DNA of 64,000 nt from Hyphomicrobiaceae bacterium UBA7697 (lineage in GTDB: Bacteria; Pseudomonadota; Alphaproteobacteria; Rhizobiales; Methyloligellaceae), in contig DLGJ01000012.1 of the NCBI GenBank assembly GCA_002482645.1, positions 186,001-250,000 on the forward strand, in the 5' to 3' direction. The notes under the pieces are model-generated. The model was not told the origin of the DNA. It made no database searches and saw only the letters and a list, made by a program, of their open reading frames with translations. A program made the translations under genes and the position numbers. Numbering within the stretch: position 1 is the stretch's first letter; the number at the start of each line of letters is the position of its first letter. This document shows, in pieces, positions 42,784 to 51,478 of this stretch.

Positions 42784-43223
42784 GTCGTTAGAACTTCTTA
42801 TTCTCGTTGAGTTGCCAAGCTCTCCCCTGCGCAGTCACAGGCTGCTCCATACAGTTTGGTGCGGGAGACAACGTAGTCAATAAACAAATCGGAGGATGAT
42901 CTTTGTGAGTACGACGTTGTAGGTACCGAATGCAAAGCCTCGATGCTTTCGGGCGGGGACGTTCTGATTTTCGGCACCTTGGACCGGTTCCTTTCAGGTC
43001 GCGGAAGCGGTTGGAAAGACTGCCGCTCACCAACGCCACGTGTACGGCGCTTTGTGCCCGCATGTCGGACAGAGCCGCGCCGAGACGAGACGCCGTCGTA
43101 AAGACAAGCGCGCGGCAAGAGACGTAGACGGAAGGGTCCGCGCATAATCTCCTGTCGCCGCTAGCGGCCGGTGCGATAACGACCTCCGAAATCGTAGTGC
43201 TCCACAAAGGTTGGAATAAACCG
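42784..43223. other. Intergenic region, no gene seen
   Basis: 440 bases upstream of the PAS-GGDEF start and downstream of the NarL-type regulator. Open frames here are short and lack ribosome-binding sites. The AT-rich stretch at 42860-42920 probably holds the PAS-GGDEF promoter. No long palindrome was recognised. Confidence 0.4.
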
Positions 43224-43865
43224 CTACGAAGGCGTCAATGCCCACACTGCCGCTTCAAGCCGCGATTGCAGGTTCAGCTTGCGCAGAAGGTTCTTGACGT
43301 GAACTTTCACGGTCCCGTCGCTGATGTTCAGTTCGCGGGCGATGTGTTTATTGCTCTTCCCCGCCGCAATGAGCTGGAGAATTTGCTTTTCGCGCGTGGT
43401 CAGGCATTCGGCGTCGGGCGGGGGCGCCGGCGCGCCTTCGCGCATGGCGCCGAGAAGCAAATTCATCAACGGCTCCGTGAAGACCGTTTGGCCACGAGCG
43501 GCCAGACGAAGCTTGTCGAGGATTTCTTCGGGCTCTGATCCCTTCAAGAGATAGCCCTTGGCGCCGGCCCGAACCGCCCTGAGAAAATCTTGCTCCGCAT
43601 CGGAAACCGTTAGCATGATGACTTCCGTGCAGCGGGAGGCGTCCTTGATCCGCCGCAGAGCGTCGATGCCGCTGCTGTCGCCCATATGCATGTCCATCAA
43701 GACGATATCCGGGTTCAGCGATTCGGCCAGAGCGACGCCGTCTTCGCAACATGCGGCCTCGCCGACGACTTCGAAGTCGGGTTGAGACGAAATGAGCTGG
43801 GCGACGCCAGAGCGGAATAATGGATGATCGTCCACCAAAAGTACTGTGCAACATTCAGTCGGCAT
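43224..43865 (-). CDS. NarL/FixJ-type response regulator
   Basis: 213-residue DNA-binding regulator. Receiver (VLLVDDHPLFRSGVAQLISS; phospho-Asp58 in IVLMDMHMGDSSGIDALR; VIMLTVSDAEQDF; GAKGYLLKGSEPEEIL) and LuxR HTH (LTTREKQILQLIAAGKSNKH, then NISDGTVKVHVKNLLRKL). It lies 12 bases after the kinase stop, so the two form an operon. Targets are unknown; methylamine genes nearby are candidates. Confidence 0.94.
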   Translation of the reverse strand: MPTECCTVLLVDDHPLFRSGVAQLISSQPDFEVVGEAACCEDGVALAESLNPDIVLMDMHMGDSSGIDALRRIKDASRCTEVIMLTVSDAEQDFLRAVRAGAKGYLLKGSEPEEILDKLRLAARGQTVFTEPLMNLLLGAMREGAPAPPPDAECLTTREKQILQLIAAGKSNKHIARELNISDGTVKVHVKNLLRKLNLQSRLEAAVWALTPS

Positions 43866-43877
43866 GCGGAGACCTTC

Positions 43878-45107
43878 TCAATCGATAATCGTATCAACAG
43901 TCGCTTCGTCGCAGCGTGGACAACAGACGTTGAGACGTGTCCCGCCGCCGTCGCGATCCTCTAGGCGTAAGCTCCCACCGAGAGTGCGCGCCCGTTCCTG
44001 CATGATGATGAGGCCGTGATGCTGCTCGCCATCCTGCAACGCATGCTGGATGCCGATTCCGTTGTCTTCCACTCGCAGCGTGATGGAGCCGTCGTTCGTG
44101 CGCACGCTGACCCAGCAATAGCTGGCGTGAGAGTGGCGCACGACATTGCACAGCGCCTCTCGAAGAATGAGAAGCAATTGCGTTTCGTCCGCGACGGTCA
44201 ATTTGCCCGCCTTCAACCGATTATCCAGATCGAACGCAATCGAGCTTCGCCGCTCGAACTCTTCGATAGAGTCCTCGAGTGCCTGGGCGAAGGTCCTGCC
44301 GCGCATGGTCAGACGGAACGTCGTGATGAGCTCGCGCAGTTGCAGGTCCGCCGTGCTCAGCGTGCTGCGCACCTCCTGAAGCATTTTGTCGACATCGGAA
44401 ATGCTATCGGGCCGTTTCCGAAGTGTGTCCTGCAGCAGGCTAACCTTTACCTTGAGATAGGAAATCGACTGCGCCAACGAATCGTGCAACTCGCGGGCGA
44501 TCGCCGCGCGCTCCTCGCTCTGCGCGCTACGCAACTTCATGCGGGCGCACCGGGCGCTATCGAGCACGCCGGACAAATATTTGCCGAAGGATTGGAGCGT
44601 GGCTTGGGAGACAGGCAGGTCGTCGCCGTCGACGCGCAAGAGCAGGAGCCCGTGACCGGTGGAGCCTTGCGCGAATCCCTGTGCCAGAACCGTCGACTGC
44701 GGGTCCTCGGGATCGGTAAGCATTTCCGGTGCTCCCGATCTGTTCGACGTCGTGAACAACCGGCATTGCCGGATCGTCAGCATCCAGCGATCGCGATCGT
44801 CGGGCCCGACGGCGGCGAGCTGCACCAATTGACGGCCGCTTTCGGTGCTGACGAAAATCGCACCGGACTGAGCGCCGGTCACTTCAATGATATGGGAGAG
44901 AATGAGTTCGAACGGCGCGACGGATTCCGGATCGGAGAGGAGGCGCGTCAAGACCTGATAGAGCAGATCGATGGTCGTGCCAGGGCCGTGCCGGTTCTCT
45001 TCGGTGAACGGCAGCGGCACCGACCGCGTGGCGAGCGTATGTCCGCCAGCGCGCTCAATATCGCCGTTCTCCCGGCTCTTCTTCGTTCCAGGAGTCACAT
45101 TGCCCAT
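43878..45107 (-). CDS. Soluble NarX-type sensor histidine kinase with GAF domain
   Basis: 409 residues, no membrane helix. A GAF-like domain covers about 60-185 (ILSHIIEVTGAQSGAIFVST). HisKA_3 dimer/phosphoacceptor with His208 lies in EERAAIARELHDSLAQSISY, then a HATPase domain (LLILREALCNVVRHSHASYC; LRVEDNGIGIQHA). C-terminal CCPRCDEATVDTIID carries two Cys that could bind metal. As it is cytosolic, the signal is likely an internal metabolite or redox state. Kinase and the NarL-type regulator form an operon, divergent from the XRE-cupin gene. Confidence 0.9.
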   Translation of the reverse strand: MGNVTPGTKKSRENGDIERAGGHTLATRSVPLPFTEENRHGPGTTIDLLYQVLTRLLSDPESVAPFELILSHIIEVTGAQSGAIFVSTESGRQLVQLAAVGPDDRDRWMLTIRQCRLFTTSNRSGAPEMLTDPEDPQSTVLAQGFAQGSTGHGLLLLRVDGDDLPVSQATLQSFGKYLSGVLDSARCARMKLRSAQSEERAAIARELHDSLAQSISYLKVKVSLLQDTLRKRPDSISDVDKMLQEVRSTLSTADLQLRELITTFRLTMRGRTFAQALEDSIEEFERRSSIAFDLDNRLKAGKLTVADETQLLLILREALCNVVRHSHASYCWVSVRTNDGSITLRVEDNGIGIQHALQDGEQHHGLIIMQERARTLGGSLRLEDRDGGGTRLNVCCPRCDEATVDTIID

Positions 45108-45207
45108 AGCGACACCCCAGCACGACTTCCCGCCAGTGACAGAGCTTCTCCCGGCCCTTGACGCGACGGATCGTCCCTAGTGAAATGCGTCAAACATAAG
45201 AGCCTCT

Positions 45208-45230
45208 TTCAATATCATTGAATAATATTC
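45208..45230. promoter_or_regulatory. Overlapping palindromes before the XRE-cupin gene
   Basis: TTCAATATCATTGAA (45208-45222) is a perfect 15-bp palindrome; GAATAATATTC (45220-45230) is a second one overlapping it. The first contains TCAA-N5-TTGA, also present in the palindrome before the mgs operon. Sits between divergent kinase and XRE-cupin genes, and is a likely operator. Confidence 0.65.
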
Positions 45231-45294
45231 GTGGCCAGACCTAATGGTAATCGGTTATGCTTGTCTGTGCGGTTTGTGTTGCAGCGCAGCATAA

Positions 45295-45975
45295 ATGCTG
45301 CTACTTGGACTAGAAGCCATGGTCCTAGACAAAAACGATACCCAAGGACTCTTCGCAGACCCCGGGGACATCTACGACGAGAGCTCGAGCCGAGAGGTGG
45401 CCAACTCGATTGGCAGCCAGGTGCGGGCCGCGCGCAATAAGCACGGGCTGACGGTTGCGAGAGTTGCTCAACTGACCGGCCTATCGTCAGGCATGTTGTC
45501 GAAGGTGGAGAACGGCGTCGCCTTTCCGTCTCTCACGACGCTGCACGCCTTGTCGCGCGTCTTCAAAGTCCCGATGACATATTTTTTCGAGACGCATCAG
45601 GAGACGCAGGGCTGTTGCTACGTCAAAAGAGACGGCGGACTCTTTATCGAGAGCCGCGGCTCCAAAGTCGGGCACCAATATCAGCTCCTGGGACATGGTG
45701 TCGGCAAGGAATTGTCCGTTTCGCCGTACATGATCGAGATCAACGACAACTCCGAGGTGTTTCCTCTGTTTCAACACCCGGGAGTGGAGTTCCTCCATAT
45801 GATCGAAGGCGAAATGGTCTACGAGCATGGCGGCAAGCCCTATCGCCTAAGTCCGGGCGATTCGCTCTTCTTCGAGGGCACCACGGCCCACGGTCCGCTC
45901 GAGCTCATCAAGCTGCCGATTCGGTTTCTCTCCGTCATTTCCGAGCTGGGCCGGAACGACAACGGACAGCGCTAG
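45295..45975 (+). CDS. XRE-family regulator with C-terminal cupin domain
   Basis: Transcription factor of 226 residues (218 from ATG 45319, MVLDKNDTQG). The HTH_3 domain spans about 45-105 (QVRAARNKHGLTVARVAQLT; GLSSGMLSKVENGVAFPSLT). The cupin_2 ligand domain spans about 150-220 (FQHPGVEFLHMIEGEMVYEH; YRLSPGDSLFFEGTTAHGP). Such regulators typically sense small metabolites or amines/polyamines. Palindromes with TCAA-N5-TTGA precede both this gene and the mgs operon, making it the best candidate controller of methylamine use (inference). Start codon choice is uncertain. Confidence 0.9.
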   Translation: MLLLGLEAMVLDKNDTQGLFADPGDIYDESSSREVANSIGSQVRAARNKHGLTVARVAQLTGLSSGMLSKVENGVAFPSLTTLHALSRVFKVPMTYFFETHQETQGCCYVKRDGGLFIESRGSKVGHQYQLLGHGVGKELSVSPYMIEINDNSEVFPLFQHPGVEFLHMIEGEMVYEHGGKPYRLSPGDSLFFEGTTAHGPLELIKLPIRFLSVISELGRNDNGQR

Positions 45976-46051
45976 CTTGGCGCCGCTGAACGACGTTCTC
46001 GCGAAGTAACGTGTTGCGGAGAGCGCGCCGCCGCGCTTGGCGCGGGCAGGG

Positions 46052-46846
46052 TCAGTGCGACATGAGGATTGGCACGGTCATGGTCTTCATGATCGTGCGC
46101 GTCACCCCGCCCAGAATGTACTCGCGCATGCGGCTGTGATGATAGCCGCCCATGACCATCAGATCCGCGCCGAGATCGGCGACTTGCGACAAGAGCAAGT
46201 CGGCCGTCTTCGTATCTGGATCGAGCGGAATGCGGCGCAGTTCGACATCGACGTCGTGGCGCGCGAGGTGTTGGGCGATGTCGGTGCCGGGATCGGCGCC
46301 GAGCGTGGTGCTCTGTCCGTCCGTGGCCACGAGGATGACGGTCTTGCCTGCCTGCCGGAGAATCGGAAGTGCGTCGGCGAGGGCGCGTGCGGCCGTGCTG
46401 CTCGCGTCCCACGCCACGATGGTGGTTTGCGGCACGGGCTTTGGCCGGCCGGCCCAAGGAACCACAAGCACCGGCCTTCCGCTATGGAACAGGAGTTCTT
46501 CATAGACCGCGGTCTGCAACCTGCCTTGTTGCGATCCGTCCGTCGCCGGCTGTCCGATGACGGTCATGTCCGTGTGCCGGGCCTGGAGCGCCAATAGGCC
46601 GGCCAAGTCGCCGGGGGCGCATTCGGTCAGCCGCGTCTCCATCGTGAGGCCCCGCTGCTCGCCCGCGCGGGCGAACGCGCTCAACGCGGCTTGCGCATCG
46701 TCCCGCAACGAGGCAACGCCGGCGGGCACGTGGGCGACGCCGATCGTATGGGCTCCGTGGGCCTCGGCGATGCCGAGTGCGTAGGCCAATTGAGTCTCGG
46801 ACGCCGTGAATGCGTCGATCTGAATGAGCAGGTCCTTGATGGCCAT
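46052..46846 (-). CDS. Tandem universal stress protein (UspA family)
   Basis: 264 residues, two Usp folds. The first (about 1-130) starts MAIKDLLIQIDAFTASETQL and has MTVIGQPATDGS; the second (about 140-264) contains TTIVAWDASSTAARALADAL, then the ATP-binding type C-terminal LMVMGGYHHSRMREYILGGV with Gly-rich loop and ends TVPILMSH. It probably binds ATP/AMP and helps stress survival. No operon partner: 53 bases separate it from ribBA, on the same strand, so co-transcription with ribBA is possible. Confidence 0.9.
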   Translation of the reverse strand: MAIKDLLIQIDAFTASETQLAYALGIAEAHGAHTIGVAHVPAGVASLRDDAQAALSAFARAGEQRGLTMETRLTECAPGDLAGLLALQARHTDMTVIGQPATDGSQQGRLQTAVYEELLFHSGRPVLVVPWAGRPKPVPQTTIVAWDASSTAARALADALPILRQAGKTVILVATDGQSTTLGADPGTDIAQHLARHDVDVELRRIPLDPDTKTADLLLSQVADLGADLMVMGGYHHSRMREYILGGVTRTIMKTMTVPILMSH

Positions 46847-46899
46847 GGAGTCCTCGGATATCGGCGTTGAACGGGAGCGGCGCTAAAGCCGCCGTCGTG

Positions 46900-48180
46900 T
46901 CACCTCGTTGACTGAGTCCGTCCCGATTCGGGGCACGGCTCGTCCAAATGGGTCAGGTGGTGCCCGAGCTTGTCGCGCTTCGTCCGCAGGTAACGCATGT
47001 TCGCGGGGTTGGGCGCGATTTCGAGCGGCACCTGTTCGACGACCCGTAAGCCGTCGGCTGCGAGCGCATGCACTTTTCGAGGATTGTTGGTCAGCAGACG
47101 GATGTCGCGTACGCCGAGGAACCGCAGGATCTGAGCGCCGATCGTGTAATCGCGCTTGTCCGCCGGAAAGCCTAGACGCAGATTGGCCTCGACCGTATCG
47201 AGGCCGGTATCCTGCAGGCGATAGGCTTGCAGCTTGTTCGCAAGTCCGATCCCGCGGCCCTCCTGGCGCATATAAAGCAAGACGCCGCATTCGGACTTGG
47301 CAATGCTGTCGAGCGCCGCATCGCGTTGCTCGCCGCAGTCGCAGCGCAAGGAATGGAAGACGTCGCCCGTCATGCATTCGGAGTGGACGCGCACCATGGC
47401 CGTCTTTCCGATCGGCGCCGAGCCCGTGCGTGCGGGGCTCGGAATCCCTCTCGTCAGGGCGACATGCTCAGTGCCGTCGAGAATGCTGCGGAAGAGGTGG
47501 ACCATGAACGGCCCGTGCCGCGTGGGCATGGGGACGTCGAGTTCCACGGGCTCGAAGAGCTGTTCGGTCTGCTGCCGGTAAGCGACGAGGCTTTCGATCG
47601 TGCAAACCTTGAAGTCGAATTGCCGTGCGAATTTGTGAAGTTCGGGCGTCCGCGCCATGGAGCCGTCGTCGTTCATGATCTCGCAGATCACACCGGCTGG
47701 GCGCGCGCCGGCGAGCCTGGCGAAATCCAGAATCGCTTCCGTGTGTCCTGGGCGGACGAGAACGCCGCCGTCTTTCGCACGTAGCGGGAAGACATGGCCC
47801 GGCCGGCTGAAGTCCATCGACGAGGTGTCGGGATCGGCCGCGCGGCGAATCGTATGCGCGCGTGCGTGCGCGCTGATTCCGGGGCCAGGGGCGTCGGCCG
47901 CATCGATGGAAATCGTGAAGCCGGTCCCGAAGGCGTTGCTGTGACGGCGCGGTTGCAGTTCCAGGCCCAGCCGGTCGCAATCCCCGCCCGGAAGCGGGAG
48001 GCATATGAGCCCGCGCCCTTGGGTCGCCATGAAGCTGATAGATTCGGGAGTGGCGTACTCTGCGAGCATCGCCAGATCCCCCTCGTTCTCGCGGTCGGGA
48101 TCGTCGATCAGGACGACCATGCGTCCCCGTTTCAGATCCTCTACCGCTTCGGGCACTGAGCAAAAACGATCCATCATCAT
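46900..48180 (-). CDS. ribBA: Bifunctional 3,4-DHBP synthase / GTP cyclohydrolase II
   Basis: Two committed enzymes of riboflavin synthesis, 426 residues. RibB domain 1-205: VVLIDDPDRENEGDLAMLAE, DTSSMDFSRPGHVFPLRA, RPGHTEAILDFARLAG. RibA domain 215-415: ARTGSAPIG, VRVHSECMTGDVFHSLRCDC (zinc Cys), YMRQEGRGIGLANKLQAYRL and TIGAQILRFLGVRDIRLLTN. All catalytic signatures are intact. Position next to tmd/mgs, which need FMN and FAD, suggests extra flavin supply (inference). No FMN riboswitch was recognised upstream. Confidence 0.95.
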   Translation of the reverse strand: MMMDRFCSVPEAVEDLKRGRMVVLIDDPDRENEGDLAMLAEYATPESISFMATQGRGLICLPLPGGDCDRLGLELQPRRHSNAFGTGFTISIDAADAPGPGISAHARAHTIRRAADPDTSSMDFSRPGHVFPLRAKDGGVLVRPGHTEAILDFARLAGARPAGVICEIMNDDGSMARTPELHKFARQFDFKVCTIESLVAYRQQTEQLFEPVELDVPMPTRHGPFMVHLFRSILDGTEHVALTRGIPSPARTGSAPIGKTAMVRVHSECMTGDVFHSLRCDCGEQRDAALDSIAKSECGVLLYMRQEGRGIGLANKLQAYRLQDTGLDTVEANLRLGFPADKRDYTIGAQILRFLGVRDIRLLTNNPRKVHALAADGLRVVEQVPLEIAPNPANMRYLRTKRDKLGHHLTHLDEPCPESGRTQSTR

Positions 48181-48403
48181 GAGGCCATGATAGATGAGGT
48201 TGCGGCGCCTGAAACTACACCCGAAGTTATAGTCCCGATGGGGAATGGGGGCGTTGGACGTTCGCCGATGCGCGCGCGGACCCGTTCGGGCCGGAACGGT
48301 CCGGGCGGAGTGGCGGCAATCCCGGCAACGTCTCTATCTCGAAACTTCGAAATCCCATCCGTCATGCGCGCCGCTGCCGGCGGCGGCGCTTGGCGAGACC
48401 CCT

Positions 48404-48434
48404 TTTCAAGACTGGAAATTCGGGTGACTTGAAA
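48404..48434. promoter_or_regulatory. Inverted repeat TTTCAAG / CTTGAAA
   Basis: TTTCAAG (48404-48410) and CTTGAAA (48428-48434) in the gap between ribBA and the FAD oxidoreductase gene, 17 bases apart. Possible regulator site; weaker evidence than the palindrome at 48521. Confidence 0.35.
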
Positions 48435-48520
48435 CTGACACCTACCCTCCATTGGGTATGGAAAGGCGCCAGCCTAAACGGATATCTTGAACAAGGTTCA
48501 AGGTTCGAGACTGACACGAA

Positions 48521-48539
48521 ACATCAAATTGTTTGATGT
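48521..48539. promoter_or_regulatory. Perfect 19-bp palindrome before the mgs operon
   Basis: ACATCAAATTGTTTGATGT: arms of 8 with a 3-base centre. It contains TCAA-N5-TTGA, as does the palindrome before the XRE-cupin gene. It ends 23 bases before the FAD oxidoreductase start at 48563, where an operator or leader element would act on the operon. Confidence 0.7.
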
Positions 48540-48562
48540 TTGCCAGTGTCTTAGGCGCAAAG

Positions 48563-49918
48563 ATGGGTTCAATGGAACAGTCAGCCAGTTCGAAATACGT
48601 TATTATTGGCGCAGGCATTCACGGCCTGAGCACAGCATATCACCTTGCGCTTCAATTGAAAGCGACTGGCAAGGGATCGGGCGAGGACATTCTCGTCGTG
48701 GACAAGGCTGCGATCGGCGGCGGTGCGTCCGGAATTGCCTGCGGTGTGGTTCGCAACAACTACTTCCAGCCGGCCATGCGCGAGTTGATGGCGCACTCCG
48801 TGGAGGTGTGGGAAAGCGACCCGAAGGCCTACAGCTATCATCCCGTCGGCTACATGCAGATCAGTGCCGAGTGCATGCATGAGGACGTGGCGACGATCTA
48901 CGAACAGCAACAGGCGATCGGCTACGAGTCCACGTTCATCGAGGGCACGGACGACTGCCAGAAATACATGCTCGGCCTGTTCGACGATTGGCAGGCCAAG
49001 GGCATCACGTCGGTCCTTCACGAGAAGCGCGGCGGTTACGCCAACAACACGGCGGCTCTTTACGGCTTGGCCGGCAAGGCCGAGGAACAAGGCGTGCGCA
49101 TTTCGACCGGCGTCGAGGTGCAGGGCTTCGAGTTTGCTCCCGGCTCCGGCGCGGTGACGGGCGTGATTACGAATCGCGGCACGATCGCGTGCGATGAGGT
49201 CATCATCGGCCCGGGACCGTGGGTGCTGAAGTTTTGGGACATGCTGGACCTGCCGCGGGCGATTTCCATCAAGGGCGCCGACGGCACGATGCACGACAAC
49301 GTACCGATGTGGAAATTCTGGTGCTTGGAGGAGGGGACGCTCGGCGTCGATCCCGACATGCACAAGACGAACGACGGCAAGATGCCGCCCGTCATCCACG
49401 TGGACACGGACGCTCCGCTCTATTCGGATGTCGACGGTTCCGTGATCACCGATAAGCTGTGGGGTCTCTATTACAAGCCGGACTTCAACTTCGGCGGCAT
49501 TCAGGGCGGTGCGTCGCCTTACAAGGTCGACGAGGATCCCTACAAGGTTGCGCTCGATCCATATGGTCCCGACTCGCCTGACTTCATCGTCGGCGACGAC
49601 TTCATCCATATGTGGTGCTCGATGCTGGCGCATTGCCAGAAGCGGTTCGAGGGCAAGATTTCGTCCTACAAGCATAAAGAGAAGTCAGGTGGGCTCGGTT
49701 GTTTCACGCCCGACAATTTCCCTGTCTTCGATAAGTTCCGCGAGAACGTGTATGTCATCGCCGATTCCAACCATGGCTACAAAATGATTGGCGTTGGCAA
49801 ACTCGTTGCGCAAGAGTTGGTCGGGGAGAAGAGCAAACTTCTGGAGCCGTTCCGTTTCGGGCGTTTCGCCAAGGGTGAATTGCATCCTGTCTCCCATAGC
49901 CCATTTCCGTGGAGTTGA
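48563..49918 (+). CDS. FAD-dependent amine oxidoreductase, sarcosine-oxidase beta / MgdA-like
   Basis: DAO-superfamily flavoprotein of 451 residues. FAD-binding N-terminus YVIIGAGIHGLSTAYHLALQ, AAIGGGASGIACGVVRNNYF, and the closing motif VIADSNHGYKMIGVGKLVAQ. It resembles the beta subunit of heterotetrameric sarcosine oxidase / N-methylglutamate dehydrogenase, though about 40 residues longer, with an insertion rich in Asp (DPDMHKTNDGKMPPVIHVD). It is 16 bases before gmaS, so in the operon. Since mgdABCD is not in the window, it is a candidate for N-methylglutamate oxidation (inference). MMFAS at 48536 is an alternative start. Confidence 0.82.
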   Translation: MGSMEQSASSKYVIIGAGIHGLSTAYHLALQLKATGKGSGEDILVVDKAAIGGGASGIACGVVRNNYFQPAMRELMAHSVEVWESDPKAYSYHPVGYMQISAECMHEDVATIYEQQQAIGYESTFIEGTDDCQKYMLGLFDDWQAKGITSVLHEKRGGYANNTAALYGLAGKAEEQGVRISTGVEVQGFEFAPGSGAVTGVITNRGTIACDEVIIGPGPWVLKFWDMLDLPRAISIKGADGTMHDNVPMWKFWCLEEGTLGVDPDMHKTNDGKMPPVIHVDTDAPLYSDVDGSVITDKLWGLYYKPDFNFGGIQGGASPYKVDEDPYKVALDPYGPDSPDFIVGDDFIHMWCSMLAHCQKRFEGKISSYKHKEKSGGLGCFTPDNFPVFDKFRENVYVIADSNHGYKMIGVGKLVAQELVGEKSKLLEPFRFGRFAKGELHPVSHSPFPWS

Positions 49919-49934
49919 TGTTAGGGAGGCGTCA

Positions 49935-51407
49935 ATGGATGTCATAAATTACGTTGAAGACCCGCAACGGCAAGAACTGGTCAAAGAAGTTCGTAAGAAG
50001 ATCGACGAACTTGGAATTGAGTATCTTTACCTGCAGTTCGTGTCGATCACGGGCCGCATCATGGGTAAGGGCATCCCGGCCGATCACTGGGAGAACGTAG
50101 CGAAGAAGGGCTTCCAGCTCGTCTACGGCGCGACGGTCAACCTGTTCCTGAATCGGCACGGCGAATATTTCGGCTACGGTCCTGAAGCTGCGGAGCTCGT
50201 CGGCATCCCGGATCCCGAGACGTTCATGCAGCTGCCGTGGGATAAGCGGGTCGCGCGCATGTACTGCACGCTGTTCCGCAACCGCGAGGAAAAAGAGAAC
50301 CCGGGTGGCTTCCTGACTTCGGATAGCCGCGGCAATCTTCGCCGTCTCCATCAGGAGTTCCAGAACAAGCACAACGGTCTGCATCTGCGTGTCGGCACCG
50401 AGCCGGAGATGATGTGGCTGAAGAAGGACGAGAATGGCAAGCCCGCGGGCGGCTATTCCGCGCCGTACTGCTACCACATCGACCAGTTCGAGAGCTTGCG
50501 TCCCGTCTACATGAAGGTGATCGAGTATTCCCGGAATATGGGTCTCGACATCATCCAGGGCGATCACGAAGATGCCCCCGGTCAGCTCGAGCTGAACTGG
50601 ATGTATGACGACGTGCTGCGTAACGCCGACCGCCTGACGACCTACCGTCAGATTTGCGCTCAGGTCGCGCGCGAGTTCGACATCATCGCTTGCTTCATGA
50701 CCAAGCCCTTCATGGGCGTGTCGGCGAGCGGTTGCCATCACAACATGTCGCTATGGCGCGGCGGTGAAGATGTGTTCCGGCCGACCGGCAACGACATCAA
50801 CAATCTGCCGGGCATGGCGCAGAACTACATGTATGTCTCCGGCGGCGACAACACGTTCATGCCGGACGGCGACGACCCGCAAATGCCTGGCAAGGCGGGG
50901 CTCGCTGCCATCGGCGGTATCGTGCACCACCTGCGCGCCCTGACCGCGATCGGGTCCTCGACGGTGAACTCCTATCGCCGTCTTTGGGACACGGGCTTCT
51001 GGGCGCCGATCTTCGCGGACTGGGGTTTCCAGAACCGCACGACGGGCTTGCGCGTTTCGGCGCCGGGCCGGTTTGAGTACCGTTCGGTGGACTCGATGGT
51101 GAACCCCTATCTGATGGGCGCCACGATCCTCGCGGCCGCCGACGACGGTATCGACAACAATCTCGATCCGGGCGAGCCCGAAGAGCGCAACATCTACGAC
51201 GCCATCGCGGCCGGCAAGGAAGTCAAGAGGCTGCCGATGAATCTCGGCGAAGCGCTCCAGGCTTTGGCTGACGACAAGGTCGTGCAGCGCGGCATGCCCG
51301 GCGAGATGTACCGTCTCTACGACGAGTACAAACGGGACGAGTGGGAGCGTTTCAACCACACCGTTACCGAATGGGATGTGGAGACGTACCTCAACTGCCT
51401 GCCCTAG
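49935..51407 (+). CDS. gmaS: Gamma-glutamylmethylamide synthetase
   Basis: Glutamine-synthetase-fold enzyme (about 490 residues) joining methylamine to glutamate with ATP, the entry step of the N-methylglutamate pathway. GS-III/GmaS type motifs: QGDHEDAPGQLELNWMYDDV, FMTKPFMGVSASGCHHNMSL with metal-binding residues, and GSSTVNSYRRLWDTGFWAP. The start at 49935 (MDVINYVEDPQRQELVKEVR) follows GGGAGG. The adjacent mgsABC make the assignment strong over ordinary glutamine synthetase. Confidence 0.93.
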   Translation: MDVINYVEDPQRQELVKEVRKKIDELGIEYLYLQFVSITGRIMGKGIPADHWENVAKKGFQLVYGATVNLFLNRHGEYFGYGPEAAELVGIPDPETFMQLPWDKRVARMYCTLFRNREEKENPGGFLTSDSRGNLRRLHQEFQNKHNGLHLRVGTEPEMMWLKKDENGKPAGGYSAPYCYHIDQFESLRPVYMKVIEYSRNMGLDIIQGDHEDAPGQLELNWMYDDVLRNADRLTTYRQICAQVAREFDIIACFMTKPFMGVSASGCHHNMSLWRGGEDVFRPTGNDINNLPGMAQNYMYVSGGDNTFMPDGDDPQMPGKAGLAAIGGIVHHLRALTAIGSSTVNSYRRLWDTGFWAPIFADWGFQNRTTGLRVSAPGRFEYRSVDSMVNPYLMGATILAAADDGIDNNLDPGEPEERNIYDAIAAGKEVKRLPMNLGEALQALADDKVVQRGMPGEMYRLYDEYKRDEWERFNHTVTEWDVETYLNCLP

Positions 51408-51478
51408 TGGCTGAACAAGAGCTTGGACGCGTTGTGAATCATTCGACACGCGTTTGGTGAAACGGAGGAACGAAAACA

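Noticed and set aside
48181..48450. FMN riboswitch before ribBA
   Set aside because: The minus strand shows a GGATGGG-like fragment only; the other conserved FMN-aptamer blocks are missing.
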